64,000 bases of DNA from Maribacter sp. MJ134 (lineage in GTDB: Bacteria > Bacteroidota > Bacteroidia > Flavobacteriales > Flavobacteriaceae): positions 868,001 to 932,000 of the forward strand of contig NZ_CP034570.1 in NCBI RefSeq assembly GCF_003970695.1, written 5' to 3'. The position numbers were made by a program, and so were the translations under genes. Below are positions 36,683-45,499 of this stretch, piece by piece. The notes below the pieces were generated by a model. That model was not told the origin of the DNA, ran no database searches, and saw only the letters and a list, made by a program, of their open reading frames with translations. The stretch's first letter is position 1, and each line of letters starts with the position of its first letter.

Positions 36683-38263
36683 ATGAACAAGAGGTTATTT
36701 GTGCTCTTAGTAGTTCTAATGAGCTTATCCCTTATTGGATTAATATTTGTTCAAAGTTTTTGGATAAAGAAGTCCGTTGAGGATAAAGAGGATCAGTTTT
36801 CTAATATGGTTTCGGAAGCACTCAACAGTGTTACGGACAAGATTTCTAAACGTGAGTATAAAAATTATTCCGATAGATATCTCCAAGTTAAGGATAGTGT
36901 AGGGGAGCTGAAAGAGGCACAATTCAAAAATTTCTTTTTTATTGACCGAGATGTCAATTCCAACGAAATACTGCTTTACGAACATGGTATTTTAGAAGAG
37001 GACTACGGCATTTCTTCCACGTTCTTTGATAATGCTGACGGTAGTGATACCACAGTAATACGAAATTATACGAGCAAAAGAACCACATCTATATTTAAAG
37101 AAGATTACGATTTAGATGGGAAGGGTTATCGGCTAACACCCATACAGCGTATTGAGAAAATCGGTGGTCTTTCCAAAATAGACAAAGTGGCCATGGAGGA
37201 AATGTTCAACACTTTTGCCCAAAGAGTACCCATTCATGAGCGGGTGTCTACTCAGGAGATAGAATTGTTAGTGCAGCGAGAATTAGAGAATAGGGGAGTT
37301 GACATTGATTTTGAATATGGAGTTTTTAGTAATGGGTTTCCCACCAAGGTAAAATCTAAAAAATTCAAGTATTCTGAAAAGAATATTTATAAATCGGCAA
37401 TGTTCGCTGATTTCGAGGGAAATTCAAATTTTGACCTGCTCGTTTCCTTTCCGAAAAAAAAGCGCTTTTTGGTGCAATCCATTCTTGGGTTGGCCTTATT
37501 GTCTTTATTGTTCACTTTGATTATAGTTGTCGCCTATTCCGGAGCTATTTATCAGTTGATAAGGCAAAAACAGATTTCGGAGATAAAAACCGATTTCATT
37601 AACAATATGACGCATGAATTCAAAACGCCTATAGCAACTATAAATCTTGCGATAGAGGCGATACGAAATCCAAAGATAATCGCTGATGAAGAAAAGGTGA
37701 AGCGTTATTTGCAGATGATACGGGATGAGAATAAACGAATGCATGCGCAGGTAGAGAACGTACTTAGGATATCCAAGTTAGAAAAGAATCAGTTAGACAT
37801 TAGTAAGGATAGGGTAGACGCACACGACATAATTGAGGATGCCATTACGCATGTGGAATTAATTGTGGCCGATAAAGGAGGTTACATAAAAACACATTTG
37901 GAGGCAGAACGCTCCGAAGTTTTGGCGAACGAAATGCACTTTACCAACGTCATCGTAAATATGTTGGATAACGCAGTGAAATATTCGGTAGAGCCCCCGA
38001 AAATAGACGTGTACACAGAGAAAGTAAAGAATTATATCATTATAAAGGTTAAGGACCAAGGCGCGGGAATGAGCAAGGCGGTCGTAAAAAGGGTTTTTGA
38101 AAAGTTCTACAGAGAACATACAGGAGATATACATAATGTAAAGGGACATGGTTTAGGCCTGTCCTACGTAAAAAAAATAATAGACGATCACCAAGGTGAT
38201 GTATATGCAGAAAGTGAAAAAGGCAAAGGCAGCACATTCTTCATTAAATTACCTCTAATTTAA
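36683..38263 (+). CDS. Two-component sensor histidine kinase
   Basis: The 526-residue protein has an N-terminal membrane helix (7-26), a periplasmic sensor region of about 235 residues, a second helix (about 262-285), HisKA with the phospho-acceptor in NNMTHEFKTP, and HATPase_c with NMLDNAVKYS, DQGAGM and GHGLGLSYV. It is a class I kinase. The next gene, six bases on, is its OmpR-type response regulator. The pair resembles RprX/RprY of Bacteroides in layout and regulator sequence, but that equivalence is inference; the signal is unknown. Confidence 0.92.
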   Translation: MNKRLFVLLVVLMSLSLIGLIFVQSFWIKKSVEDKEDQFSNMVSEALNSVTDKISKREYKNYSDRYLQVKDSVGELKEAQFKNFFFIDRDVNSNEILLYEHGILEEDYGISSTFFDNADGSDTTVIRNYTSKRTTSIFKEDYDLDGKGYRLTPIQRIEKIGGLSKIDKVAMEEMFNTFAQRVPIHERVSTQEIELLVQRELENRGVDIDFEYGVFSNGFPTKVKSKKFKYSEKNIYKSAMFADFEGNSNFDLLVSFPKKKRFLVQSILGLALLSLLFTLIIVVAYSGAIYQLIRQKQISEIKTDFINNMTHEFKTPIATINLAIEAIRNPKIIADEEKVKRYLQMIRDENKRMHAQVENVLRISKLEKNQLDISKDRVDAHDIIEDAITHVELIVADKGGYIKTHLEAERSEVLANEMHFTNVIVNMLDNAVKYSVEPPKIDVYTEKVKNYIIIKVKDQGAGMSKAVVKRVFEKFYREHTGDIHNVKGHGLGLSYVKKIIDDHQGDVYAESEKGKGSTFFIKLPLI

Positions 38264-38269
38264 CAAGTT

Positions 38270-38980
38270 ATGGAAACAATTAATAAGAAGATACTTTTAG
38301 TAGAGGATGACCCGAATTTCGGAATCGTTCTGAAGGACTATTTGTCAATGAACGATTTTGATGTAACCTTGGCCAAGAACGGTATGGAAGGTTTTGAAAA
38401 GTTCAAAAAGGACAATTACGACATCTGTATTTTAGATGTCATGATGCCTTACAAGGACGGATTTACCCTTGCTAAAGAAATCAGGGAGAAGAATGAAAAT
38501 GTTCCCATCGTTTTCTTGACGGCCAAAACCATGAAAGAAGATGTTCTTAAAGGTTATAAGGCTGGTGCCGATGATTATTTGAACAAACCTTTTGATTCGG
38601 AGGTACTTCTTATGAAACTTAAAGCAATTCTTCAAAGAAAAGCTTCTAATAGCTTAGCGGACAGTAAGAAATTTGAATTTACGATAGGTGGTTTTCATCT
38701 TAATTCCAAACTAAGATTTTTAAAGTATAAAGAGGAAGAGGCCATTAAGTTATCACCAAAGGAAAACGAACTTTTGAGACTACTGGCACTTCATGAAAAT
38801 GATCTGATGCCTAGAGAATTAGCCTTGACCAAGATTTGGAGAGACGATAATTACTTTACTTCAAGAAGTATGGATGTATATATTGCCAAGCTTCGTAAGT
38901 ATTTGAAAAGAGACGATACTGTAGAAATTTTGAATATTCATGGAGAAGGTTTCCGTTTGGTCATAAAGACGAACGAATAA
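38270..38980 (+). CDS. OmpR-family response regulator
   Basis: The 236-residue protein has a receiver domain (acid pair in LLVEDDPNFG, phospho-acceptor in ILDVMMP, Thr in VFLTAKT, Lys in NKPFDSE) and a C-terminal winged helix ending in YIAKLRKYLKRDDTVEILNIHGEGFRL. It should bind DNA when phosphorylated by the kinase encoded just upstream. A bidirectional terminator closes the operon. Confidence 0.94.
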   Translation: METINKKILLVEDDPNFGIVLKDYLSMNDFDVTLAKNGMEGFEKFKKDNYDICILDVMMPYKDGFTLAKEIREKNENVPIVFLTAKTMKEDVLKGYKAGADDYLNKPFDSEVLLMKLKAILQRKASNSLADSKKFEFTIGGFHLNSKLRFLKYKEEEAIKLSPKENELLRLLALHENDLMPRELALTKIWRDDNYFTSRSMDVYIAKLRKYLKRDDTVEILNIHGEGFRLVIKTNE

Positions 38981-39005
38981 TAATTCTTCTTTCCATAAAT
39001 GAAAC

Positions 39006-39033
39006 AAAAAGCACCTTGAAAGAGGTGCTTTTT
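39006..39033. terminator. Bidirectional terminator between response regulator and gluconokinase
   Basis: AAAAAGCACCT (39006-39016) and AGGTGCTTTTT (39023-39033) form an 11-bp stem with a 6-base loop, with T runs on both strands. It ends both the plus-strand regulator operon and the minus-strand gntK operon. Confidence 0.85.
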
Positions 39034-39526
39034 AGTTTTTTAGAGATTCTAGGGCAAGCGCTACTATTTTATCTGGACTATTGGTAATGTTTATGGTTAT
39101 GGCATTCTCTGGAACTTCCAAGGCTTCAAATTGTGATTGAAGTAGTTCTTTTGGCATAAAGTGATTATTACGCTGATTAAGCCGGGAACTGATGGTTTCA
39201 AAGCTTCCCTCTAAAAACAAAAAGGTGCAGCACGTATCAAGTCCAGTTTTGAGGATAGCCCTATATTTTTCTTTCAGTGCAGAGCACACGATGACCGCTC
39301 CGGTATCCATATTATCATGTGCTAAACGATTTAAGCTTTCTAGCCAACCCATTCTGTCGTCATCGTTAAGGGGTTTTCCATGGGACATTTTTTCAATATT
39401 GGACTTAGGATGATAATCATCGCCATCATAAAACGGGTAGCCTAATTCTTTGGACAGCATAGTCCCAATAGTAGATTTTCCCGAGCCTGAAACGCCCATA
39501 ATATAAATTATCTGCTTAGTATACAT
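39032..39526 (-). CDS. gntK: Gluconokinase-like P-loop kinase
   Basis: The 164-residue protein has the P-loop GVSGSGKST and the gluconokinase pattern FYDGDDYHPKSNIEKMSHGKPLNDDDRMGWL, with VIVCSALKEKYR and the FLEG segment. GntK phosphorylates gluconate to 6-phosphogluconate. Length matches the family. It is the last gene of a minus-strand run and overlaps miaA by 11 bases. No gluconate transporter or other gluconate gene is nearby. Confidence 0.88.
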   Translation of the reverse strand: MYTKQIIYIMGVSGSGKSTIGTMLSKELGYPFYDGDDYHPKSNIEKMSHGKPLNDDDRMGWLESLNRLAHDNMDTGAVIVCSALKEKYRAILKTGLDTCCTFLFLEGSFETISSRLNQRNNHFMPKELLQSQFEALEVPENAITINITNSPDKIVALALESLKN

Positions 39527-40439
39527 GTTGCAAACGGGTTAGTTCTGTTTTTGCCAATTCAAAAATGGTGTCTTTGTCATAATCATGTGGAATCCATTTA
39601 ATACCCTCTGTTTTCTTGAACCACGTAAGTTGTCGTTTGGCAAATCTACGGGTGTTTTTTTTGATTTCAGATACGGCGAATTCCAAATCCCAGTTCTCAT
39701 CTAAATACTGAAAGAGCTCCTTATAACCTACCGTCTGTAAGGCGTTCATTGCTTTATAGGGTTCTAAACGAGTAACTTCGTTCAGAAGTCCTTCTTCTAT
39801 CATTACATCCACTCTTGCGTTTATACGTTCATAGATAACACTGCGTTCTGCGTTAATACCAATGGAAAGAACTTTGAAATCCCTTTGCTTTGAGGATGAT
39901 TTTAAAAAGCTAGAGTATGGCTTTCCTGAGCTTATGCAAACCTCAAGGGCACGTATAATTCTATGTGGATTTTCAATGGCTACCTTGCTATAATATTCAG
40001 GGTCTAAGGCTTTTAATTTAGTTTGAAGATGCCCTAGTCCTAATGTTTCTAGCTCTTTATTCAAGTCGGTTCTAATGCCTTCTGCAATCTTTGGAAATTC
40101 ATCCAAACCTTTGGTTACTGCATTGACGTAGAGTCCGCTTCCACCGACCATGACTACAACGGCTTTTTTTTGAAACAGTTCCTTAAGTTTCTGCAGTGCT
40201 TCCTTTTCAAAGTCGCCCACGGAATAGAATTCCTTAATACTTTTGTTTTGAATAAAATGATGGGGAACAGCAGCTAGTTCTTCGTCGGAAGGTACAGCTG
40301 TACCAATACTCATTTCCTTGAAAAACTGCCTGGAATCAGCGGAAATAATTTCCGTTTGAAAATATTCCGCTAGAAGAATAGCCAATTTGGTCTTTCCTAT
40401 TGCGGTAGGGCCGACGACTGATATTAAAACCTTATTCAT
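39516..40439 (-). CDS. miaA: tRNA dimethylallyltransferase MiaA
   Basis: MiaA adds the dimethylallyl group to A37 of tRNAs reading UNN codons. The 307-residue protein shows the P-loop GPTAIGKTKLA, ISADSRQFFKEMSIGTA, the GGSGLYVNAV block and the C-terminal QTVGYKELFQYLD and TRRFAKRQLTWFKK. It overlaps the ion-channel gene upstream by eight bases and gntK downstream by eleven. Confidence 0.96.
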   Translation of the reverse strand: MNKVLISVVGPTAIGKTKLAILLAEYFQTEIISADSRQFFKEMSIGTAVPSDEELAAVPHHFIQNKSIKEFYSVGDFEKEALQKLKELFQKKAVVVMVGGSGLYVNAVTKGLDEFPKIAEGIRTDLNKELETLGLGHLQTKLKALDPEYYSKVAIENPHRIIRALEVCISSGKPYSSFLKSSSKQRDFKVLSIGINAERSVIYERINARVDVMIEEGLLNEVTRLEPYKAMNALQTVGYKELFQYLDENWDLEFAVSEIKKNTRRFAKRQLTWFKKTEGIKWIPHDYDKDTIFELAKTELTRLQHVY

Positions 40440-41298
40440 TTAACAGATTACCACAATTATAACAGTGTTTTGCGTCATCTCTATGGCGTTCCTTTGCGCA
40501 GTAGGGACAGGCTTGGGTATTAAGATGTACATCAAAATTATCCGAAGCAACTGGTTTGTCTTCTTCTTTATCCGAGTTGTTTTTGGAAAACTCCACGGTA
40601 ACGATGCCGGTGGGCACCGCGATAATTCCATAACCTAAAATCATAATGATGGTAGCAATGAACTGGCCCAGATTGGTTTGGGGTGCGATATCACCATAAC
40701 CTACCGTAGTTAGCGTTACTATGGTCCAATAAATACTTCTGGGAATACTAGTGAAACCAGCTTCATCACTTTCTATAAGGTACATAATGGTGCCCATGAT
40801 TACGGAGAGAATCAATACCACGTAGATGAAGACTGCTATTTTGGTTCTACTTGCTTTAAGCGCTTTTTTAAGTTGTGAAGCCTCCCCGATAAATTGCACG
40901 AGCTTAAGAATCCGGAAAATACGAAGCATTCTAAATATTCTAAACGCTAGAAGTACTTGAGAACCTGCAAATATGTAGGATAGATATAATGGAATGGTGG
41001 AAATAAAGTCGATGATACCATAGAAACTAAAAATATATTTGAAAGGTCGCTTTATGGATATTATCCTTGCGATATATTCGATGGTAAAAAAGATAGTTAC
41101 TATCCACTCTAGTATAAGAAGGGTACGATGGTATTCCACATCAATTTCCTTGACGCTTTCTAGTAATATCAAAAGAACGCTTAGAAGGATGAGAAAGATA
41201 AGAACTAAATCAAACCATTTGCCCATGGGGGTATCGGCCTCATAAATAATTTCATGAAGTCTGTTTTTCCAATTGCTCTGGTGCTTTTCTTCTTTCAA
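40432..41298 (-). CDS. Voltage-gated potassium-channel-like protein with zinc ribbon tail
   Basis: The 288-residue protein has six membrane segments. Helix S4 carries regular arginines (FRIFRMLRIFRILKLV) and the pore shows the K+ filter TLTTVGYGD. After the last helix a cytoplasmic tail ends in a zinc-ribbon pattern, CPYCAK then CYNCGN, near residues 262-283. Full voltage gating is plausible from the arginines. The zinc tail is not a standard channel part and may sense redox or hold the tetramer. The gene overlaps those on both sides by 4-8 bases. Confidence 0.88.
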   Translation of the reverse strand: MKEEKHQSNWKNRLHEIIYEADTPMGKWFDLVLIFLILLSVLLILLESVKEIDVEYHRTLLILEWIVTIFFTIEYIARIISIKRPFKYIFSFYGIIDFISTIPLYLSYIFAGSQVLLAFRIFRMLRIFRILKLVQFIGEASQLKKALKASRTKIAVFIYVVLILSVIMGTIMYLIESDEAGFTSIPRSIYWTIVTLTTVGYGDIAPQTNLGQFIATIIMILGYGIIAVPTGIVTVEFSKNNSDKEEDKPVASDNFDVHLNTQACPYCAKERHRDDAKHCYNCGNLLNE

Positions 41299-42668
41299 TT
41301 CTTGGTCGTAATAGGTATAGTCTTCAGAATACGTTTCTTTCTTAGATAGGATTCAATAATAAAATTAGCATTAGCAGTTCCGTTCATCGGCGTTATAATA
41401 CTTTCTAATATATGAATATTATTTATTTGATGGTTTAAATTGTAATATCCTGTCCCAACTAAGGAACCGTTTCTTATCAGGATGGCACTATTTTCGCCCA
41501 CTTCTCGGCCTTTATCCACTAAGATGATATCATCCGTTGGTAAACTATATTTTTTTAGGCCCTCCTCCAGTCTTTGGTTGTATTCAGTTGGACTCTCTTT
41601 TTGAACGCAGGCGCCGTAACACTCCCTATCATTGTATTTAGCGCAGTTTTTTTTGGCATCACTGAATCCATTGAGCTTGTCACAAAGGTTAAACTCTTTG
41701 GTTATTTTGAATAGATGGTTCTTTGCGCTGAAAACCCCGTTAAAGAGACCTACCTCACTTTTACAGTTAGATACGTTTGAAACTACTAGCTGAAAATATC
41801 CGTTTTCGTTTTTGGTTTTACACAAGGCGTGAGAAAACATTCGCTTACGGGGAAGACTACTATACTTTGGTTTGTTTTTAAGTAATTCCTGATGTTCTTT
41901 AAGGAGGGCCACCAATTCGCTTCCGGTTTTCTCAAAGGTCACTTTTTTGGTGTCCTTCGCCAGTTTTCTAGACCTCGTGCCGCTCTTAGTGAAAAGTTGA
42001 TTCACTTTCTTCTTTATATCCGTGCTCTTGCTCAGATAAATGATTTCTCCATCTTTGTTATGCATATAGAATACCCCTGTTTCATTGGGCAGACTTTGCA
42101 CCATATCCAGTTGTTTTTCAGATAACTCTCCATGAGCTTCTTTTCGTATAACGTCCTGGATGATGGTCTTCTCGGTGTCTTTGGCTAGTAACAGTTTAAA
42201 TAGTTGCACCGTGGCAAGCGCGTCACCATTTGCACGGTGTCTATCGCTTACAGGAATACCTAAAGAACGAACGAGCTTACCCAAACTGTAAGATTCTGCA
42301 TCCGGCAGAAGTTTTTTGGATAAGTCTACAGTGCACAGCGTTTTGCGTTCAAAATTATAGCCCAATCTTCTAAATTCTGTGCGTAGAATACGATAATCAA
42401 ATTGCGCATTATGCGCGACGATTACAGCATCTTGGGTTATTTCTACAATACGTTTGGCAACCTCATGAAATTTAGGGGCTGTCCTTAGCATTTTATTGTT
42501 AATACCCGTTAGGTTTACCACAAAAGGTTGAATTTCTTTCTCGGGATTAACCAAGCTAATAAAAGTGTCCACCACCTCGTGTCCGTTAAACTTGTGGATT
42601 GCAATTTCCGTAATACCTTCCTCATTGAATTTGCCTCCGGTCGTTTCAATATCCAGTATTACGTACAT
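41295..42668 (-). CDS. DnaQ-type exonuclease fused to a GIY-YIG-like domain
   Basis: The 457-residue protein begins with a DEDDh exonuclease domain (DIETTGG with the first two acids, AHNAQFDYR, and HRANGDA for the histidine) over residues 1-165. A GIY-YIG-like region follows near 190-280, with GVFYMHNKDGEIIYLSKS and the Glu of LLKEHQELLKNKPKY. The classic YIG is altered to YLS, and the usual Arg after it is not obvious, so cleavage by this domain is doubtful. The last 170 residues include several cysteines (CNxxD..C..YNDRECYGAC). Such fusions occur in Bacteroidota and actinobacteria as epsilon/UvrC-like repair proteins. Confidence 0.85.
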   Translation of the reverse strand: MYVILDIETTGGKFNEEGITEIAIHKFNGHEVVDTFISLVNPEKEIQPFVVNLTGINNKMLRTAPKFHEVAKRIVEITQDAVIVAHNAQFDYRILRTEFRRLGYNFERKTLCTVDLSKKLLPDAESYSLGKLVRSLGIPVSDRHRANGDALATVQLFKLLLAKDTEKTIIQDVIRKEAHGELSEKQLDMVQSLPNETGVFYMHNKDGEIIYLSKSTDIKKKVNQLFTKSGTRSRKLAKDTKKVTFEKTGSELVALLKEHQELLKNKPKYSSLPRKRMFSHALCKTKNENGYFQLVVSNVSNCKSEVGLFNGVFSAKNHLFKITKEFNLCDKLNGFSDAKKNCAKYNDRECYGACVQKESPTEYNQRLEEGLKKYSLPTDDIILVDKGREVGENSAILIRNGSLVGTGYYNLNHQINNIHILESIITPMNGTANANFIIESYLRKKRILKTIPITTKN

Positions 42669-42706
42669 GTATTTATTTAATGATTATAAGAAGAAAAGTT
42701 GAAAAC

Positions 42707-43366
42707 TTATGCATAGTTTCTAGCCCCAAAGATACTACTTCCTATGCGTACCATGGTGCTACCTTCTTCAATAGCAATTTGGTAGTCTCCACTCATACCC
42801 GTGGACAGAATTTCAAGTCCGTCTAGATTTGTCTTTAATCTTTGGAACAGCGTATTGAGGGATTTAAACTCTCTTCGTATTTGATTTTTATCATCGGTAA
42901 AAGTGGCCATACCCATAAGGCCTTTGATTTCAACATGGTCTAATTCTAAAAACGCCTTGTCCTGAACCAGTTCCAGAAGTTCCTTTTCATCAAACCCAAA
43001 CTTCGTATTTTCTTCGGCTATATGTATCTGCAATAAACAAGGTATTTTTCTATGGTTCTTTTTTCCCTGTTTGTTTATTTCCTTTAATAACTTAAAGCTG
43101 TCTACTCCATGAATTAAGGAAACAAAACTGGCCATGTATTTCACTTTATTCCGCTGCACATGACCAATCATGTGCCATTGAATATCCTTTGGCAGTTCTT
43201 TCCATTTACGGGTCATTTCCTGAACCTTGTTTTCACCGAAAATGCGCTGACCGGCATCATAAGCCTCCTGCAAATCCTCGTTTGGTTTTGTTTTGGAAAC
43301 CGCAACCAGCGTCACATGGGCTGGAATACTTTCTTTTAGTGCTACTATTTTTTTTTCAATCGACAT
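42707..43366 (-). CDS. YggS-family pyridoxal-phosphate homeostasis protein
   Basis: The 219-residue protein is a single TIM-barrel PLP-binding domain. The PLP lysine is in VAVSKTKP, followed by FGENKVQEM, WHMIGHVQRNK and the C-terminal LSTGMSGDYQIAIEEGSTMVRIGS. It binds PLP without known catalysis and controls vitamin B6 pools. It sits nine bases after the DUF1015 gene. Confidence 0.93.
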   Translation of the reverse strand: MSIEKKIVALKESIPAHVTLVAVSKTKPNEDLQEAYDAGQRIFGENKVQEMTRKWKELPKDIQWHMIGHVQRNKVKYMASFVSLIHGVDSFKLLKEINKQGKKNHRKIPCLLQIHIAEENTKFGFDEKELLELVQDKAFLELDHVEIKGLMGMATFTDDKNQIRREFKSLNTLFQRLKTNLDGLEILSTGMSGDYQIAIEEGSTMVRIGSSIFGARNYA

Positions 43367-43375
43367 ATATGGGTA

Positions 43376-44605
43376 TTATAATTCGTAAATGGCCATGCCA
43401 CTTCTTAGTTTGGGCTCAATATAGGTACTCTTTGGGGGCATAACGAGACCCGCATCTGCAATTTCCTTTATTTCTGATATGGTCACGGGCAACATGCTAA
43501 AGCCAACCTTGTATTTAAGCGCATCAATTTCGTCTTTCATGCGGATAATGTTGTGTTTTCCATACCCATATGTAATACGTTCATCGTTACGCAAATCCGA
43601 AATACCTAGAATAGGCTGTAATACGGTCTTGTAAAGAATCTGGGTATCCAAGGCACTGAGCGGGTCTGTAAATTCGTAAACTTTCTTTCGCAAGTAGAGC
43701 GAATAGAACTCACCGTCCAAATACATACTAAAATGATGTTTTTTGGTTGGTCTGTACAGCATTGCGCCCTTATTTTCGATTCTAAAATAGGTATCCAAAC
43801 GAATAAGAAACTCCTCTTTGGAGAGTCCGTTCAAGTCTTTGACCATTCTATTGAATTCAAAAATCTGTATTTCGGACTCTGGGATGAGATAACTCATAAA
43901 ATAGTCCGAAGCTTTATCATCTCCTTCCTTCTTATCGTCCATCATCTTGGATAATAAATAGGAAGAGGCACTTCTATGATGCCCGTCAGCGATATATAAG
44001 GTATCTACCTCTTCAAAATAGTCCTGTATTTGGGCTGTGATTTTTTTATCAGCAATCACCCAAAGCTTATGCGTTGCCTTATCGGTTGTGGTAAAATGAT
44101 ATTCTGGCGTTTTTTCCTTTTCTCGCATTAACAAGTTGCTTAGGGCCTCTTTATCCTCATAAGTCATTAAAACGGGTTCCGCATTAAACTTTACTGTATT
44201 TAGATAGTTTGCAAACAATTGTTCCCTTCTTTTAATGGTATCCTCGTGCTTCTTAATGATGTCATTCTCGTAATCCGCTACAGAGGTAGCGCAAAACAAG
44301 CCACTACATTTTAATCCGTTCTGTTCAATTTCGTACAGATAAAAACCAGGGGTATTGTCTTTTTTAAGAATAGCATCCTCTAAAAACTCTAGATATCGAT
44401 TGTAGACTAAGGAAAAACGTTCGGTACCAGTCACTTCCTTATCAAACTTATAGCCCGGATTTATAATGTGCAAAAAGGAAAACGGATTGAATTTTAGATT
44501 GGCGTTCAATTCTTTTTTTGAATATTCTTGGTATGATCTAGAAACTACAAAAGGGGCCTTGTCTTTTGTAGGTCGTATGGCTTTAAAAGGTTTTACGGTA
44601 GCCAT
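43376..44605 (-). CDS. DUF1015 family protein
   Basis: The 409-residue protein shows the DUF1015 pattern: an opening AIRPTKDKAPFV with VVSRSY, FLHIINPG, the central IADGHHRSASSYL motif, LIPESEIQIFEFNR and the end VMPPKSTYIEPKLRSG. The DGHHR motif is shared with the ParB-like SerK/SbnI serine kinases, some of which use ADP or ATP to phosphorylate free serine; whether this protein does so is unknown. It starts directly at the end of the hydroxyacyl-CoA dehydrogenase gene. Confidence 0.88.
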   Translation of the reverse strand: MATVKPFKAIRPTKDKAPFVVSRSYQEYSKKELNANLKFNPFSFLHIINPGYKFDKEVTGTERFSLVYNRYLEFLEDAILKKDNTPGFYLYEIEQNGLKCSGLFCATSVADYENDIIKKHEDTIKRREQLFANYLNTVKFNAEPVLMTYEDKEALSNLLMREKEKTPEYHFTTTDKATHKLWVIADKKITAQIQDYFEEVDTLYIADGHHRSASSYLLSKMMDDKKEGDDKASDYFMSYLIPESEIQIFEFNRMVKDLNGLSKEEFLIRLDTYFRIENKGAMLYRPTKKHHFSMYLDGEFYSLYLRKKVYEFTDPLSALDTQILYKTVLQPILGISDLRNDERITYGYGKHNIIRMKDEIDALKYKVGFSMLPVTISEIKEIADAGLVMPPKSTYIEPKLRSGMAIYEL

Positions 44606-45499
44606 TTATTTTTTGTCGAACTGATTGGAAACTACTTCGGCTTTTCTGTTAGTGCTGTAATCATAGAAACCTTCTCCAGATTTTACACCTAATTTGCCTG
44701 CCGTTACCATATTTACCAATAGGGGAGATGGTGCATATTTCGGATTCTTAAAGCCGTCGTACATCACATTTAATATTGATAGACAAACATCCAATCCAAT
44801 AAAATCTGCAAGTTGCAGGGGACCCATGGGGTGGGCCATACCCAATTTCATTACCGTATCAATTTCAGAAACTCCCGCCACGCCATGATGTAGGGTTTCT
44901 ATTGCCTCATTTATCGTGGGCATTAAAATTCGATTGGCAACAAATCCGGGGTAGTCGTTTACCTCGGTCGGGGTTTTTCCTAATTTTTCGGAAAGCGCCA
45001 TTACGGTATTCGTGGTCTCGTCAGAAGTGGTATAGCCCCTTATGATTTCTACTAATTTCATTATCGGTACCGGATTCATAAAGTGCATCCCTATTACGGA
45101 TTCAGGTCTATTGGTAACCGCTGCAATCTGTGTGATGGAGATAGACGACGTATTGGTCGCTAAAATGGTACCCTCCCCACTATGTTTATCCAATTCCCTA
45201 AAAATTTTAAGCTTAAGGTCAATATTTTCCGTTGCAGCCTCTACGACCAAATCGGTATGTTGCACGCCTTCCTCTAAAGCCGTAAACAGTGTAATGTTTT
45301 CTAAGGTTTTTAACTTGTCCGCCTCAGTAATTTTTTCCTTGGTCACCATCCTATCCAAATTCCTTGAAATGGTAGCGAGACCTTTATCTAAAGCTTCCTG
45401 CGAGACATCTATAAGATGCACACTAAAGTTCTTCTGTGCAAAAACATGGGCGATTCCATTCCCCATGGTACCGGCGCCTATGACAGCTATATTTTTCAT
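44606..45499 (-). CDS. 3-hydroxyacyl/3-hydroxybutyryl-CoA dehydrogenase
   Basis: The 297-residue protein is a stand-alone L-3-hydroxyacyl-CoA dehydrogenase. The NAD-binding loop is GAGTMGNGIAHVFA; TNTSSISIT and the catalytic HFMNPVPIMKLVEII follow, then a C-terminal helical domain (GFVANRILMPTINEA, KLGMAHPMGPLQLADFIGLD). It oxidises 3-hydroxyacyl-CoA in fatty-acid or polyester metabolism. It overlaps the oxidoreductase gene upstream by four bases. Confidence 0.93.
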   Translation of the reverse strand: MKNIAVIGAGTMGNGIAHVFAQKNFSVHLIDVSQEALDKGLATISRNLDRMVTKEKITEADKLKTLENITLFTALEEGVQHTDLVVEAATENIDLKLKIFRELDKHSGEGTILATNTSSISITQIAAVTNRPESVIGMHFMNPVPIMKLVEIIRGYTTSDETTNTVMALSEKLGKTPTEVNDYPGFVANRILMPTINEAIETLHHGVAGVSEIDTVMKLGMAHPMGPLQLADFIGLDVCLSILNVMYDGFKNPKYAPSPLLVNMVTAGKLGVKSGEGFYDYSTNRKAEVVSNQFDKK

